The position numbers were made by a program, and so were the translations under genes. A stretch of 64,000 nt of DNA from Stenocarpella maydis (Eukaryota; Ascomycota; Sordariomycetes; Diaporthales; Diaporthaceae): assembly GCA_002270565.1 (NCBI GenBank), contig NQMI01000057.1:62001-126000 (forward strand), in the 5' to 3' direction. The notes under the pieces are model-generated. The model had not been told where the DNA came from. It saw only the letters and a program-made list of their open reading frames with translations, and made no database searches. Shown here one piece after another: positions 35,306 through 45,918 of the stretch; the first letter of the stretch is position 1, and each line of letters starts with the position of its first letter.

Positions 35306-35829
35306 GTGCCTGACTGTGATGGCAATCCATGCGATGTAAAAAGAGCGAAGTATTAAGATGTCAAGGGCGAGTACCACCTTTGACGTTCCGGAGAAAGATC
35401 TAAGGGAAGTCCGAGTCCATGGCGGCAGCCCGTGTGCGTGGGCTGCCCTCGGATATCGATGAAATTGGACCACTTCTGCAGCCGGACACAAGCCTAGGCA
35501 GCGCGTAACACAGAATTCTCCGTTTCTCAGCAGGATTCTTTTCTAAGAGAATACAGCACTGCCTCAACTCTCAGGCGGTTCGATCCGTACTGGTTATTGG
35601 CCACCATCACCTCTGCAGTCAGCAAGGTCCATAGAAGGATTCACCCTACGGCCGTGGCGAGAACCGCCATGCGGTCCAGGCTCCCACTGCGTGATATGCT
35701 TGGCATCGTCGATCGGTGGCTTTCCGGGAGGGTCTTATAGCATCTGGTTCCCGCGCGTACCTGCATTGGAGGGGTAGTAGATTCCTCGATATAGATCCTT
35801 GAGTCTGGTTATCATCAATCAGTGGCAGA
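35306..35829. promoter_or_regulatory. Shared divergent promoter of two surface-protein genes
   Basis: 524 bp separate the start codons of the leftward peptidase-like gene and the rightward GPI-type gene. The part next to 35305 keeps an open frame on the minus strand and may hold an unrecognised first exon. Co-regulation is an inference from geometry alone. Confidence 0.4.
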
Positions 35830-37648
35830 ATGACTGCAGTTCTTCGCCAGATCTGGCCATTGGCCTGGGCAACATCTGTTGCAGGTGCCTACCAGCGAGC
35901 TCGAGCCTTGAACTCGAGCTCGGCACCGACGACTACTTCCCCTTCCTCGGTACTGCCGGGCGTGCCAGTCTGCGGGCTCGCAGCCAACATGGCGATGGTG
36001 TTGGATTGGAACATGACCAATGCAGAGACAATAACTCATACTATCGTCCCTCATGTCACCACATATCCCAACGGGAGCGCTGTAACAAGCCTGGAAACTA
36101 TCACGGCGAATGCACCAGAGGCGACGGATTCCGTACACAATACCGCGGTGATCGATGGGTGGTTCACGATGTGAGTCTCTTTGCTCTGCTGTCGGGCCAC
36201 ACAATGTATGACTAGGTACTCAACCGTCTATAGGACGTACCCAGAGACATGGGTCCAGTACATTGATTTCTGGTCGGCAAACTGCACAGAGCGCGACTTG
36301 TCCACGACGGACTACGACAGGAAGCTCATTATGCCCGCCACCACAGACCCTGCCAAATTCTTCTACACGGCACACGGTTCGGACTGGGCCTCTGGCCATA
36401 GTCCGGCCACTGTGACACCGGCGATGGTGGAATACCTGGCAGGGCTCGAGACTATCGTTGAGCAAATGTCAGGCGAAGACATCCGAACCTGTACCTTTGC
36501 GACCTGTGCTCAAACAGCTGTCGGCCACTCGATGGTGTCTGCTTCCGTCTTGATACAGGCGACAGAAACTGTAGAGGCTGTACACTACACAGCCCCAGCC
36601 CCCGTCCCGACAGAGCGTAGCACGGCAGAGATACCCTCGTAAGTATTGAATCCCAACCTGGAAGACAGGCTAGGTTCTGACGAACGTCTGTAGCCCACCC
36701 GGAACGACACCACTGCCCCCTTCAACCCAGCAACCGCCGAGCCCAGACCCATCGTCAGGGTCGAGCCCTGACGAGCCGCCCTCATCTGATCAACCTTCTC
36801 CTCCTCAGCAACCCCCAACCCCTGAAGAACCGCCCACTCAGAGCGAGCCCACCCCTGAGCAGCCGGCTGGACCTCCAGGCCAGGCGCCACACTCGGAGCA
36901 GCTCCCCACCCCGGAGCAGCCTGGCAGCCCAATTACGTCCGTGGAGGTCAACAGGATCTCGACCGAGGTTTCCAACGGCGTGACATCCATCAGGACGCTG
37001 GTGGGCCCCAGCAACGGTGCGGCTCCAGTGACCCCGGACGAGAATACGTTTATCCGCACGATGACACGGGGCGGGCAGACAGTGATTCAGACCGTGATAT
37101 CGCCGGTCGCCACTGCCGCCTCCCCAGGTGAGGTGACGCTGGTGCAGACAGCCAACAAAAACGGACAGGCCGTTGTGCAGACACTGATATCGGTCCAGCC
37201 GGTCCCCTACAACCAGGCGTCAGAGGTGACCCTCGTCAGGACTGCCACCTCGGACGGGAGCACAGCCTTGGAAACCGTGGTCTCGATGTCGCAAGCCGCA
37301 GTGGCCGACAGCCAGGCGTCGGACGCACCGCAGGTGACATTCGTGAGGACGGTGACATCCGACGGGCGGACACAGGTGCAGACGGTTGTGTCTGCGGCAC
37401 CTTCGGGAGGTGCGCAGGCATATACGGATTCCACCAGGACTGTGGTGTCAGACGGTCAGACGTACTCGCAGGCGGTCATATCTCCGCTTTCCAGCGGGAC
37501 GGCCACAGGGTTTCCTAGGGGCGGCAGCGGTCCGGCGGATGATTCTTCTACGGCAGGGCCAGTTGTGACTGCTGGTGCTGTTAGAAAGTGTGTGCCAGTA
37601 GGAGCGGTCGGAGGAGTGATGGCGCTCGGCATGGCGATGCTAGGTTAG
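35830..37648 (+). CDS. GPI-type Ser/Thr/Pro-rich surface protein with tandem repeats
   Basis: Predicted cell-wall or membrane-anchored glycoprotein. Exons are 35830-36170, 36234-36638 and 36694-37648; introns are 63 and 55 bp, 566 residues in all. The N-terminus MTAVLRQIWPLAWATSVAGA is a signal peptide. Residues about 40-245 form a Cys-containing ectodomain with Asn-linked glycosylation sites (NGS, NCT). Exon 3 starts with a proline-rich linker of about 70 residues with repeated PTPEQP-like units. It is followed by four to five copies of a 30-37 residue repeat built on VTLVRTATSDGxTxxQTVVS (about residues 320-500). The C-terminus ends in a hydrophobic stretch (VPVGAVGGVMALGMAMLG) after small residues, as in GPI attachment signals. 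An adhesin or wall-structure role is likely but unproven. It faces the membrane peptidase-like gene across a 524-bp promoter. Confidence 0.82.
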
Positions 37649-38397
37649 CTGTAGGAGTACACATGTGCAAGTAATGTGTCCCGGATGTTGGACGACTATG
37701 AGAGATGTAGCATGGTATGGCACAGCGTATTTGCCCAGCATAAGTATATGCATGCACAAGTCGCTATGAAGTAGTAAACAATGATACCCTTTCCTGCCAC
37801 CCACTCAGTATGCAATGGGATCTGTTCTGGCATGCGACTCACGAAACTGCTCACAAACGTGAGCTGTGCGACAGCGTTCAAGCAGCCTCTGTGATACGTG
37901 AGCTTCAAACCAATGGCTCCAGATGTCCGCCTCGACAACTTCTTTGGCGGACACCAGGAGAGAGTCGGCGGGTGTCGAAAGTGGAATGAATTCTCGCCCT
38001 GCAAAGGGTTGGTGGAGTAGTTACCGGCCGGCACCATGTAACCACGAGGCTGTAAAGTGCACTGCATGGATCTGATTGAGCCACCGTGTGGCTGGGTATT
38101 TTCGGAGAAGATGATCTTAGTTGTCTATCAGAAGATTATATCCAGGGGACCTTGGGTTGCAGTGCGAAGGGATCGTGCTCATGTGATAGGTTCCACACAT
38201 ACAGCTTTGGAGGTTTGCGTGCCAGGTGGCGTCGTGAGCTGAGACGCATTTCCAAACATTTGCGCTGATACCTTGCGGCAACGAGAAACTAGTCTTATTT
38301 GATTTGGGAACGTTGTGACCTATCGAAGTCATTCAGTGACACTGCAAATGTTTGTTCCCAGCAAAGGATTCAACGGTAGGGGGAGAACCCCATTCCG

Positions 38398-38401
38398 CCC
38401 C

Positions 38402-38432
<31 letters not shown>

Positions 38433-38450
38433 GAAAAAAAAGAAAAGAAA
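38398..38450. repeat. Poly-C to poly-A homopolymer junction
   Basis: A run of 17 pyrimidines, all C except one T, is followed directly by 18 A and then an A-run interrupted by single G. Such tracts can be old retroposon tails or simple slippage; there is no coding remnant upstream to support retroposition. Confidence 0.8.
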
Positions 38451-39064
38451 GGCCCCGCGAAATATGCAACGCCTGTAACTGAATGGCTTTTGCCACAAAT
38501 CGAGGCTCGTGTGACCGCAGAAGACTGCCAGATAGACACGTGGGGGCGAGACTGGGAGATGGGGGCTGAATGCAACAATGCAAGTTGACGGGCTGTTCAG
38601 TGACTAGTGTACGAGCGTCTGCATCGATAACTATACTCCGTACAAGATAATTTTTGTGAGCCAAAATGAAGTGCTGAAACACATGTCCTGAGCACGGCTC
38701 ACAATAGGGTTCGATAGGCCACAGTTGGAGATACTGGACTGGATGGGTGACTTGTTCAACTTGAACATGTTGGTTGGGTCAAGTGTATTATACTATGTAG
38801 TATTTACATATGGCATGCCTGGACGTAGCACCCCAGTATGTTTCTAGAAGTCGTCCAGCAGTCGGGATTCCAGAAGGTTCGGCTGTTGACAAATGGCCAA
38901 TGGAGAAGAGGCAGGAGCTGCTTGGGGCGGTACCTGCGGGCCGTGGCGGGGTACTCCCCTGCAGGGTCCCAGCAGATATTATTACACCTACTTCATGGTG
39001 TACAGTACTTATAAGGCAGTGTAGTCCACGAAACTCTCACCTCACCTCTCCCCGTGCCTTCCGG

Positions 39065-39090
39065 TGCTGCTGCTGCTGCTGCTGCTGCTG
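39065..39090. repeat. TGC/CTG trinucleotide microsatellite
   Basis: Nearly nine perfect TGC units, followed at 39191-39240 by a degenerate CCCTCTCTG minisatellite. Both lie within 400 bp upstream of the CHIP-like gene and look like length-variable promoter or leader sequence. Confidence 0.85.
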
Positions 39091-39466
39091 CCGCCACAGC
39101 CCACAGTCTCGTCCCTTTGGGCTTTCTGTATCCCACCGTACTGCGCCGTATCGTGCCTTCTCGTGCCGTAGCCTGCCGCCTGCATTGTGCCCTCCCTCTG
39201 CCCTCTCTGCCCTCTCTGTCCTCTCTGCCCTCTCTGCCCTCTGCCGTCGAGCTCGGGACAACAACAATGCTCGCCACCCGCTGTCTCGCGTCGCCCTGAC
39301 TGACCTAGAATATCCCGTGGTCCACATATCCACTGGGACACGAGCTTACTTCCTCACACTTCCGCAGAGCACACCCCACCGCCAGCTTTGAATCCGAATC
39401 GTACAGGCCGTGTCATACGCCCAGCCCTCCAGTTGAATCGATACAAAGTCATCGCACGAGAGGAAC

Positions 39467-40361
39467 ATGGCGGTACAAGAAGCTGCAGCCCTCAAGGAGC
39501 AGGGCAACAAGCGCTTTGCAAGAGGTGACTATGGAGGCGCAGAGGGCTTGTACTCGCAGGCGTAAGTCCAAGTCCACACTCCGTTTTGAATCTCTTCTCG
39601 AATTGCCCCGAGCCGACACACCACCTCCCCGACGCAGGATCATCGCCGACCCCAGAGACCCAAAGATCTACACCAACCGAGCCCTCGCGCGCATAAAGCT
39701 CCAACGCTGGGAGGATGCTATCCAGGACTGCCACACCTGCCTCAACCTCTCCCCAGACAACATGAAGGCCCACTTCCTCATCGCCCAGGCTCAGATCGAG
39801 CTCAAGTACTTTGACGACGCCCTCCACAACGCCAAACTCGCCCACGGGCTCGCGGTCAAGACCGCCGACAAGTCCCTCGGCGCCATCACCCAGCTGGTGC
39901 TGCGCTGCAAGAAGGAGCGCTGGGAAGACAAGGAGCGCCGTCGCCTGCGCGAGAGCTCCGCCCTCGAGCGCGAGGTCCTCGACATGCTCGAGAGGGACCG
40001 CGCCCAGGCCCTCGCCGACTGCATGGACGAGTCCGACCTCCAGGACATAACCGCAGAGTGGGACGCAAAGATCGCAGACATGAAGAGGACCTTCCAGCTG
40101 GCGAGGGGCGAGGAGGGCAGGAGGAGGGAGGTCCCCGACTGGGCTGTCGACGACATCACCTTTGGCATAATGGTCGACCCTGTCGTCACAAAGACGGGCA
40201 AGAGCTACGAGAGGGCGAGCATCCTCGAGCACCTCAAGCGGTCCAGGACGGACCCCGTCACCAGGGAGCACCTGGAACCCTCCGACCTGCGGCCCAACCT
40301 CGACCTGCGCGATGCCTGCGAGGACTTCTTAGAACACAACGGGTGGGCGGTCGACTGGTAG
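39467..40361 (+). CDS. STUB1: CHIP-type E3 ubiquitin ligase (TPR plus U-box)
   Basis: Co-chaperone ubiquitin ligase that binds the EEVD tails of Hsp70/Hsp90 through its TPR domain and ubiquitinates clients. Exons are 39467-39561 and 39638-40361 with a 76-bp intron, 272 residues (human CHIP is 303). TPR repeats span residues about 1-105: AALKEQGNKRFARGDYGGAE, YTNRALARIKLQRWEDAIQD and AHFLIAQAQIELKYFDDALH. A charged helical hairpin lies at about 120-190. The U-box is residues 195-270, with VDDITFGIMVDPVVTKTGKSYER and DPVTREHL, and the chain ends in HNGWAVDW. The architecture matches CHIP in order and spacing. The gene lies within a run of unrelated housekeeping genes. Confidence 0.94.
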
Positions 40362-41757
40362 GATCCTTTCGACTCGAGCACCCGCCCGCTTGCGCCCTGG
40401 CCAGCACCCACGCGCTGTCTGGTGTGCAGGACCTGGGAGGGCTTGAGGCGCCGCACCAAGACCCCGCGGCCTCAGGGTGGGAGCCCACGGCCGTCATAGG
40501 CGGCCCACCTGCACCCCTGTTTGTAGAATACCACTATTATCTTGCATCGGCATCTCTGGCTTCGTGGCATACAACATGGCATGGCGTACATGGCGCTCTG
40601 GATGATATCAAGCTGAACCCGAGAGGCGAGGATTGGGCATGGATACCTAGGTAGCGCGCCTGCAGCGAGACCACACATTTCTATCGGTTCGGACTTTGGA
40701 ATAGGAGGGTGGACCATTTATACAGCATTCGATTGACTGCCTCCAATGAGATTATCTGGAAACAACCCGTCCTCACCAGGTTGCGTCTCCGACGTTGAAC
40801 CTCTTCGTCGTAGGGTTGCTTACGTTTGACAAGTGACTTTGTTGATGTGAGAGATCTACAGCACAGCGTTAATAATGCCCAGAAGATGTGGAGAGCCCAG
40901 TGCAAAGTGCTGCTATTAATTTAAAACAGCTCGCCAGTCACTCGCTGATTGTTTGCCCAGTTGAACAAGATTCTGGGTAGGGGTCATTCGATGGCTGAGT
41001 GGATCGATTCGTTGTGATGTAGTGGTGACCCACTTTTCTCGACTCCCAGGTCCAGATGTCGGACTTTTGGCGCTAAGTCACGTGCACTCGTGGTGACGAC
41101 GTTCCTTGCAACTCCGCATTCTCACTCTGCTCACCTTGACTTGCTGCGACATCATCACTACGGTTCAACTTTTACCGTCCGCATCTATCGTCTTGTGCTG
41201 CCTGCCCATCTCCGCTTGCCATACTCGCTCGTATCTGATCGTCCAAATACTCCATTGCACGCCCGGGGTACGCGCTTCGAGGACGTGGGCCGGTGCACAC
41301 CCAGCTGCCAAGCTACAGGCCAAACAGCCTGGGCACTGGGATGGTGTCTTCCTAGACTGCAGTCTGCCCGCGAGTGCCCACCATTCTGTCCCTGAGTGAG
41401 TCGGGACAGAATAGTGGTCCCTTGCGCCCATACTGACCACCTCGCCTTACGCCTGGTGGCCACTGGGAGGACGCGTCAGGAGACGTAACCATTGTGCACT
41501 CCCCTCTTACCTCGTCGCGCCGTTCAGCAGCGTGTTCCTCGAGCGTGCTTTCGGCTACTCCATCTGTACGAAAAGCCGGGGTTGATTGGGAATCCTGTGT
41601 GTCCAAGTGTGTACCCGCGCCTTGCCTCAGCGCTGCGCCGTACACGTTCAACAGGGGCTATCTTGGGCTCCCCGACACACCGGCTGCGTATCTCCCAACC
41701 TCTTGATTTATTTTTGTGCTAATCCTCACAGGATCTGTTGCGCGGTCCCTTGCTACG
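40362..41757. other. Intergenic
   Basis: About 1.4 kb. No supportable coding sequence. GTGCTAATCCTCACAG at 41717-41732 looks like the branch site and acceptor of an intron in the 5' untranslated region of the next gene; a possible donor GTGAGT lies at 41395. Confidence 0.45.
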
Positions 41758-43081
41758 ATGTCCGAACTGGCTGAACCACCGACTACAGGCTCTGAAGCTG
41801 CCGTTCACGATTCTCACCTCGAACATGAGATATGCATGACTCTGCGGGCTTCTATACAGTGGGATGAGCCTGGATCTGGGGCGGGGGGGCTCCGTCACTT
41901 GCAGAGCGGTAGCGAGGCTCCTGAACTCACTGTCCATCAATCTCGTACACCCCCTTCTGCTCTTTTGAAGATCCGAATCCCGGTTGAACGCCGGACCCGG
42001 GGACCCAAGATTAAGCACACACTGTTCCTTCTCATATCTCCGGACGTCATTGGAAATGTCACCTTATCTCAAGACTCTGACGACTCGGCGCCTCAAATAC
42101 CCGCTGGGAGTGCTGTCTCTGGATGTGACGCATCTCGTGTCTGCCTGCTCTTCGAGCTGACCAGTCGAGCCGACCTAATTGGGCCGCCCAAGTCGATGCT
42201 GCCTGCTCACCGAAGCCAGCGCGCGGTCCTCGACTCAGTTGGTCTTTTCGCCCAGCAGCTTGTCTTCAGGATATTCGTCACCATCGACAATGCACAAAAG
42301 CACGAGTTAACGCGGCTTTGTCAGGCGCTGTCGAAACACGAGTTGGGCCCCATTGACCCTTCGAACCAGATCGCTGGCTTTTATAGGGGACAGGGCAGCC
42401 AGAGGCTTGACCCCGATTGCGGTCTCTACAACTACTACGACCCAGTTCCGAGTGCATCACGGACTGGTGAGGGTCTCGAAGCACTTCCATCATACGACGA
42501 GCTCGGATCCACACCGACGGCCCCGCCGCCTTTTCCAGATGGTAAGGCGCGCATCTTCGTGTTGTTTGTTGCTGGGGCATATACTGATGACATGCTTAGA
42601 TTCGTCAAAACAGTCTGGTGTTTCTTATAAGAGGAAGCGTGAATCAGACGTGATGGACCAAACGGCCGTTGAGGCTCTGTGCAGGAAGATTGTAGCTGAG
42701 GAACATTCCCGAATCCAGGAGACATTGCGTGTCGGAATGTCGAGAATGAAAGAGCAACTCTGCGGTCAATACCTGCCGGACGAGCTTTCCAAGATGGAAA
42801 CTCGTATCGGTGACCGACTAGAGAAGAAGATAGACGACGAGATCAGTCAGCTCCGAAAGGAGCTGTCAGATCAACACGAGGATCTCGAGAACCAGATAAA
42901 TGACTTGGACACGCAGGTTGACGAGCGCATTTGGTACGAAATTGACGAGCGTCTAACGGGCGAAAGGGTCTACCTCGAGGATTTTGTCAAGGAACAGCTC
43001 GAGGAAGCCATGGAGAGTGCAGAGGAAAACCTGAAGGACACGATAAGAAAAGCTAGCTTCTCTGTTGAGTTCAATGACTAA
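41758..43081 (+). CDS. Hypothetical protein with C-terminal coiled coil, 421 aa
   Basis: No known domain recognised. Exon 1 is 41758-42541 and exon 2 42600-43081 with a 58-bp intron (GTAAGG donor). Residues 1-260 form a probable globular region with alternating hydrophobic segments: KHTLFLLISPDVIGNVTL, SRVCLLFELTSRADLIGPP and QLVFRIFVTIDNAQKHELTRLCQAL. From residue 262 comes a basic patch KRKRE (possible nuclear signal). A long acidic heptad-rich helix follows to the end, with DRLEKKIDDEISQLRKELSD and ENQINDLDTQVDERIW, a strong coiled-coil candidate about 130 residues long. There is no signal peptide or membrane helix. The ATG at 41758 was chosen because upstream in-frame sequence looks like an intron acceptor. 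Oligomeric nuclear protein is the most I would infer. Confidence 0.78.
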
Positions 43082-44256
43082 AAGCTGAAGAACTCCAAGT
43101 CGATCAAACATATGATGCTCGCGCCTATCTGACGCACCTCGGTCATTAGAATATCCCGGGCATTTATACTTGCTGCCAACTCGCCTTTTCCGCCATATAT
43201 ACTCTGCGCCACAGCTTCTTATAATTGACTAATTATATCCTTTGGGTTCGTCTACTAGTAAGCGACAACAACAATGGTTTGCTGGTAGGATAAGAAACGC
43301 TATAGGTCACGGGGAATTGATTTCAATTGACTATACATGCTTATGATGCCTCCTGCTTGCTAGCATTTAGGGCTCTCGCCGGAGGGTTTTCTCTCCGGAC
43401 ATTCGGCGCCAGCGAGATTACACCAAAGCGGCATGTAGGGAGGCTAGATAAAGGGGCTGACGGGACTTGGTTGGGCCACTCTTGCTTAAGTAGTGATGGT
43501 CAGCTTGGTGGCTGGGGCGGTCGCCGCCTCGTGCTCTGGCCGCAGTGCCGGGTTTGGTCCCGCGGCATGGGGGCGGTGCGAGGCTGTTAACTTGAATTGC
43601 CAAGGGGGTATGTCACCATCATCGGTGGCGAGACGGACCAGTCCAACGCGATGGGCGGGGCAAATACCTCCTTGTGGAATCCCCAGATGGTGTTGCGGGC
43701 CCTACTTGGGAGGATCGGTCTTTGTCCGTCGTATGCCTGTGTCAATCTTGAGAGACCTCAAGTATCCTTTTCCTGGAGGAGATCCTGAGCCCGCCCAATG
43801 GCAATATCATCGTCGACAGCACCTTTGGCTTCTATCAAGCGCGGGAAGCATTCGACAGGCTTAATACCGGGTGCACAAGGGCCAAGGCTATAGTAAGAAT
43901 TGCTGCTTGGGGATTTTCCCCGGCTGGTAAAGTTTGGTTAGGGATGACACGAGCCACTTGGAACAATTTAATTCTTATACACCCAGTTCAATATCCCCTT
44001 AGGCCCATGGAGGCCATCGCTTTGGGCTTGAAGCATGCAGCAGCAGATAGGTCATGAATGGCATCGGTCTGGCGCACGGCGACCGAGCTTGTAAGCCTTC
44101 AAGAACAACATGCCGCCCTTTGGCGACTTCCTTCAGATTCAGGAATCGAATGAGTTTTGTGGACCCGAAATACATACGCTAGACCACCAAATGAACACCC
44201 TTGAATGACCAGACAATCTAGCATTATACCACCCCTTGCCCTCACAACCCAGCCCT
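43082..44256. other. Intergenic, possible gene relic
   Basis: About 1.2 kb between two convergent genes. The interval 43590-43880 contains short protein-like phrases in two different frames (GYVTIIGGETDQSNAMGGAN, then PPNGNIIVDSTFGFYQARE) separated by stops, which may be a decayed gene. The rest is featureless. Confidence 0.4.
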
Positions 44257-45918
44257 TTACAAGGACGACGCAGGATAGCTATTCGCGGAACCACGCGCGC
44301 CCTCCCTGCTGTTAACCTCTCCAAACACCAGTATTCTCCTCATGCGGCCCAGGAAGCTCTCCCGGCGCGGGAGGTCCTCACGAGCAGGTGAGCTCGTCAC
44401 CGACGCGGGCCGCTCCAGGTGGGCCCCACGCCCCTGCGCGTCGGGCCTCGTCTGCCGGACCAGGCGCCCGTGGATGCCCTGCCCCCGCCCGGGTCCTGCC
44501 GTTGGCGCCAGCCTGTCCACTGACCTCGAGGACCGGCTGGCGCCGGCGCGCTTCTGCTGCTCGGCCTCGTGCCTGTCCCTGCACACCTCGGCGAGTTCCG
44601 ACGCCGAGGGCGTCGGTGTGTGGCCCATCTGCTTCAGCACCGAGCGCACGATAGACTCGAACACCTCCTCGACGTTTGCGCCCGTCTTGGCGCTCGTCTC
44701 GAAGAACGGGACCTGTATATCCAACGACCTGGCCAGGTCCTCGCCTTCGGCTCTGGAGACCGACCTTGCTGGTTTGGCCTTGCTGACCGATGTTGTCAGG
44801 GCCGCCGAGTCGTGGGCACTATCTTCATCGTCCTCGGCGGCCCTGCCGATGATCTGCAGCCACCGCTCGACCGCCTCTGAGCTTTTCGCGTCATATGGTT
44901 TCGGCCTGCCGGTGGTCCCAAGGGCAGAAAGTCCCCCGCCGAGCCTGCCCTGCCTCTCGTGGAGGTCGCGGTAGGCGGGGTCCCCAAAGACGGCTATGGC
45001 GGACTCGCAGTCATCGTCAAAGTCGTCATCCGGGTCTACCAGCCCACCCCCCCCTTCGGTCCCCTCAGACAGGCTGACCTCGTCATTGCCAATGTCAGCC
45101 TTGTTGCCAACCAGCGCGACCACCACGCCATCGCCCGAGCCCTTCCCGGCCTCCGCACCCTCGGATGACCCGGCAAGCCCGCCGCCGGGGGTGAAGAAGC
45201 TCATCACGCTGCTCCTCTTCTGCATGGGTGGAGACACTGCGACAGGCAGGCCGGAATGCCTCCTTGGGGCGTGCGACCTCGGCCTCCTGGGGCTCCTGGC
45301 CCCGTTGCCCCGACTGAAGAGGGACACCTCCGCGTGGAAGTCTTTGATTCTTTCGAAGCTCCTCCGGTCCGAGACATCGTACGTGAGGAGCACGGCATCG
45401 TAGTCACCCTTGGCCAGGACGTGCTGCCGCACCTTTGCGGACTGCAGGGCCGGATAATTGACCACCTCCACCAGGTACGTGCTTGCGCTGTTTGCGCACT
45501 TGGCGCATGCCTCCGGCGTGGGCGGCTCGGGCTCGTTGTTGAAGGAGCCCGAGGTGGGTATGCTTGTCGTGCTGGTGCTGACTGTCGATGTCGTGCTGGC
45601 GAAGGAGATGGACGACGCTGGGTCCGACGTTGGGGTTGCTGGGCGTGCAGAGCCTGGTGGTGATAGCAGGGAGGGCGTGGAGCCGCGGGGGTCTGTCGTA
45701 ACGTGCAGGCCGGGGAGAACCGATGCCGGAGAGGCACTATCACTTGGCGGTTTGTGCTCGAGAGCCAGGAAGCGTCGACTGCATAGTGTGAGGGACGGGT
45801 CGTAAGGAGGAGGGTAGTGGGACGTCGTGAACCTCGACTCCAGGCAATTCTTGCCGGCGCCTGCTGTCCCTATCACCAGAATCCTGACTGTGGGATTTGA
45901 AGTGGTCCCTTTTGCCAT
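44257..45918 (-). CDS. Atypical Ras-like small GTPase with large insertions, 553 aa
   Basis: A Ras-superfamily G domain enlarged to 553 residues, single exon. The P-loop is GTAGAGKN (residues 17-24): Asn24 replaces the Ser/Thr that binds Mg2+. A Ser/Thr/Pro-rich insertion of about 80 residues (60-140) occupies the switch I region. Where DTAGQ should be, the sequence is VNYPALQSAKVRQ. YDAVLLTYDVSDRRSFERI (173-191) is canonical, then a 60-residue basic/Gly insertion precedes VALVGNKAD (G4, Asn272-Asp275). A further acidic insertion follows, then FFETSAKTG (G5, 406-413) and EEVFESIVRSVLKQM, the last G-domain helix. The basic C-terminal tail ends SYPASSL with no CaaX box, so no prenylation is expected. 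GTP may bind weakly and hydrolysis is doubtful. Partners unknown. Confidence 0.85.
   Translation of the reverse strand: MAKGTTSNPTVRILVIGTAGAGKNCLESRFTTSHYPPPYDPSLTLCSRRFLALEHKPPSDSASPASVLPGLHVTTDPRGSTPSLLSPPGSARPATPTSDPASSISFASTTSTVSTSTTSIPTSGSFNNEPEPPTPEACAKCANSASTYLVEVVNYPALQSAKVRQHVLAKGDYDAVLLTYDVSDRRSFERIKDFHAEVSLFSRGNGARSPRRPRSHAPRRHSGLPVAVSPPMQKRSSVMSFFTPGGGLAGSSEGAEAGKGSGDGVVVALVGNKADIGNDEVSLSEGTEGGGGLVDPDDDFDDDCESAIAVFGDPAYRDLHERQGRLGGGLSALGTTGRPKPYDAKSSEAVERWLQIIGRAAEDDEDSAHDSAALTTSVSKAKPARSVSRAEGEDLARSLDIQVPFFETSAKTGANVEEVFESIVRSVLKQMGHTPTPSASELAEVCRDRHEAEQQKRAGASRSSRSVDRLAPTAGPGRGQGIHGRLVRQTRPDAQGRGAHLERPASVTSSPAREDLPRRESFLGRMRRILVFGEVNSREGARGSANSYPASSL

Larger units (their letters stand above)
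37649..39466. other. Intergenic with low-complexity tracts
   Basis: About 1.8 kb without a supportable gene. It holds a poly-C/poly-A junction (38398-38450), TACTCCGTA (38634-38642), a CTG microsatellite (39065-39090) and a CCCTCTCTG-type minisatellite (39191-39240). The right part is the promoter of the CHIP-like gene. Confidence 0.55.

Noticed and set aside
35575..35600. GGTTCGATCC resembling a tRNA B box
   Set aside because: No A box or cloverleaf could be formed at suitable distance.
38398..38450. Poly-A tract as a retroposon tail
   Set aside because: No upstream coding remnant or target-site duplication was seen; simple slippage explains it equally well.
39492..40271. 259-codon leftward frame over the CHIP-like gene
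   Set aside because: The sense frame has TPR and U-box sequence; the antisense has low-complexity Leu/Val/Gly sequence only.
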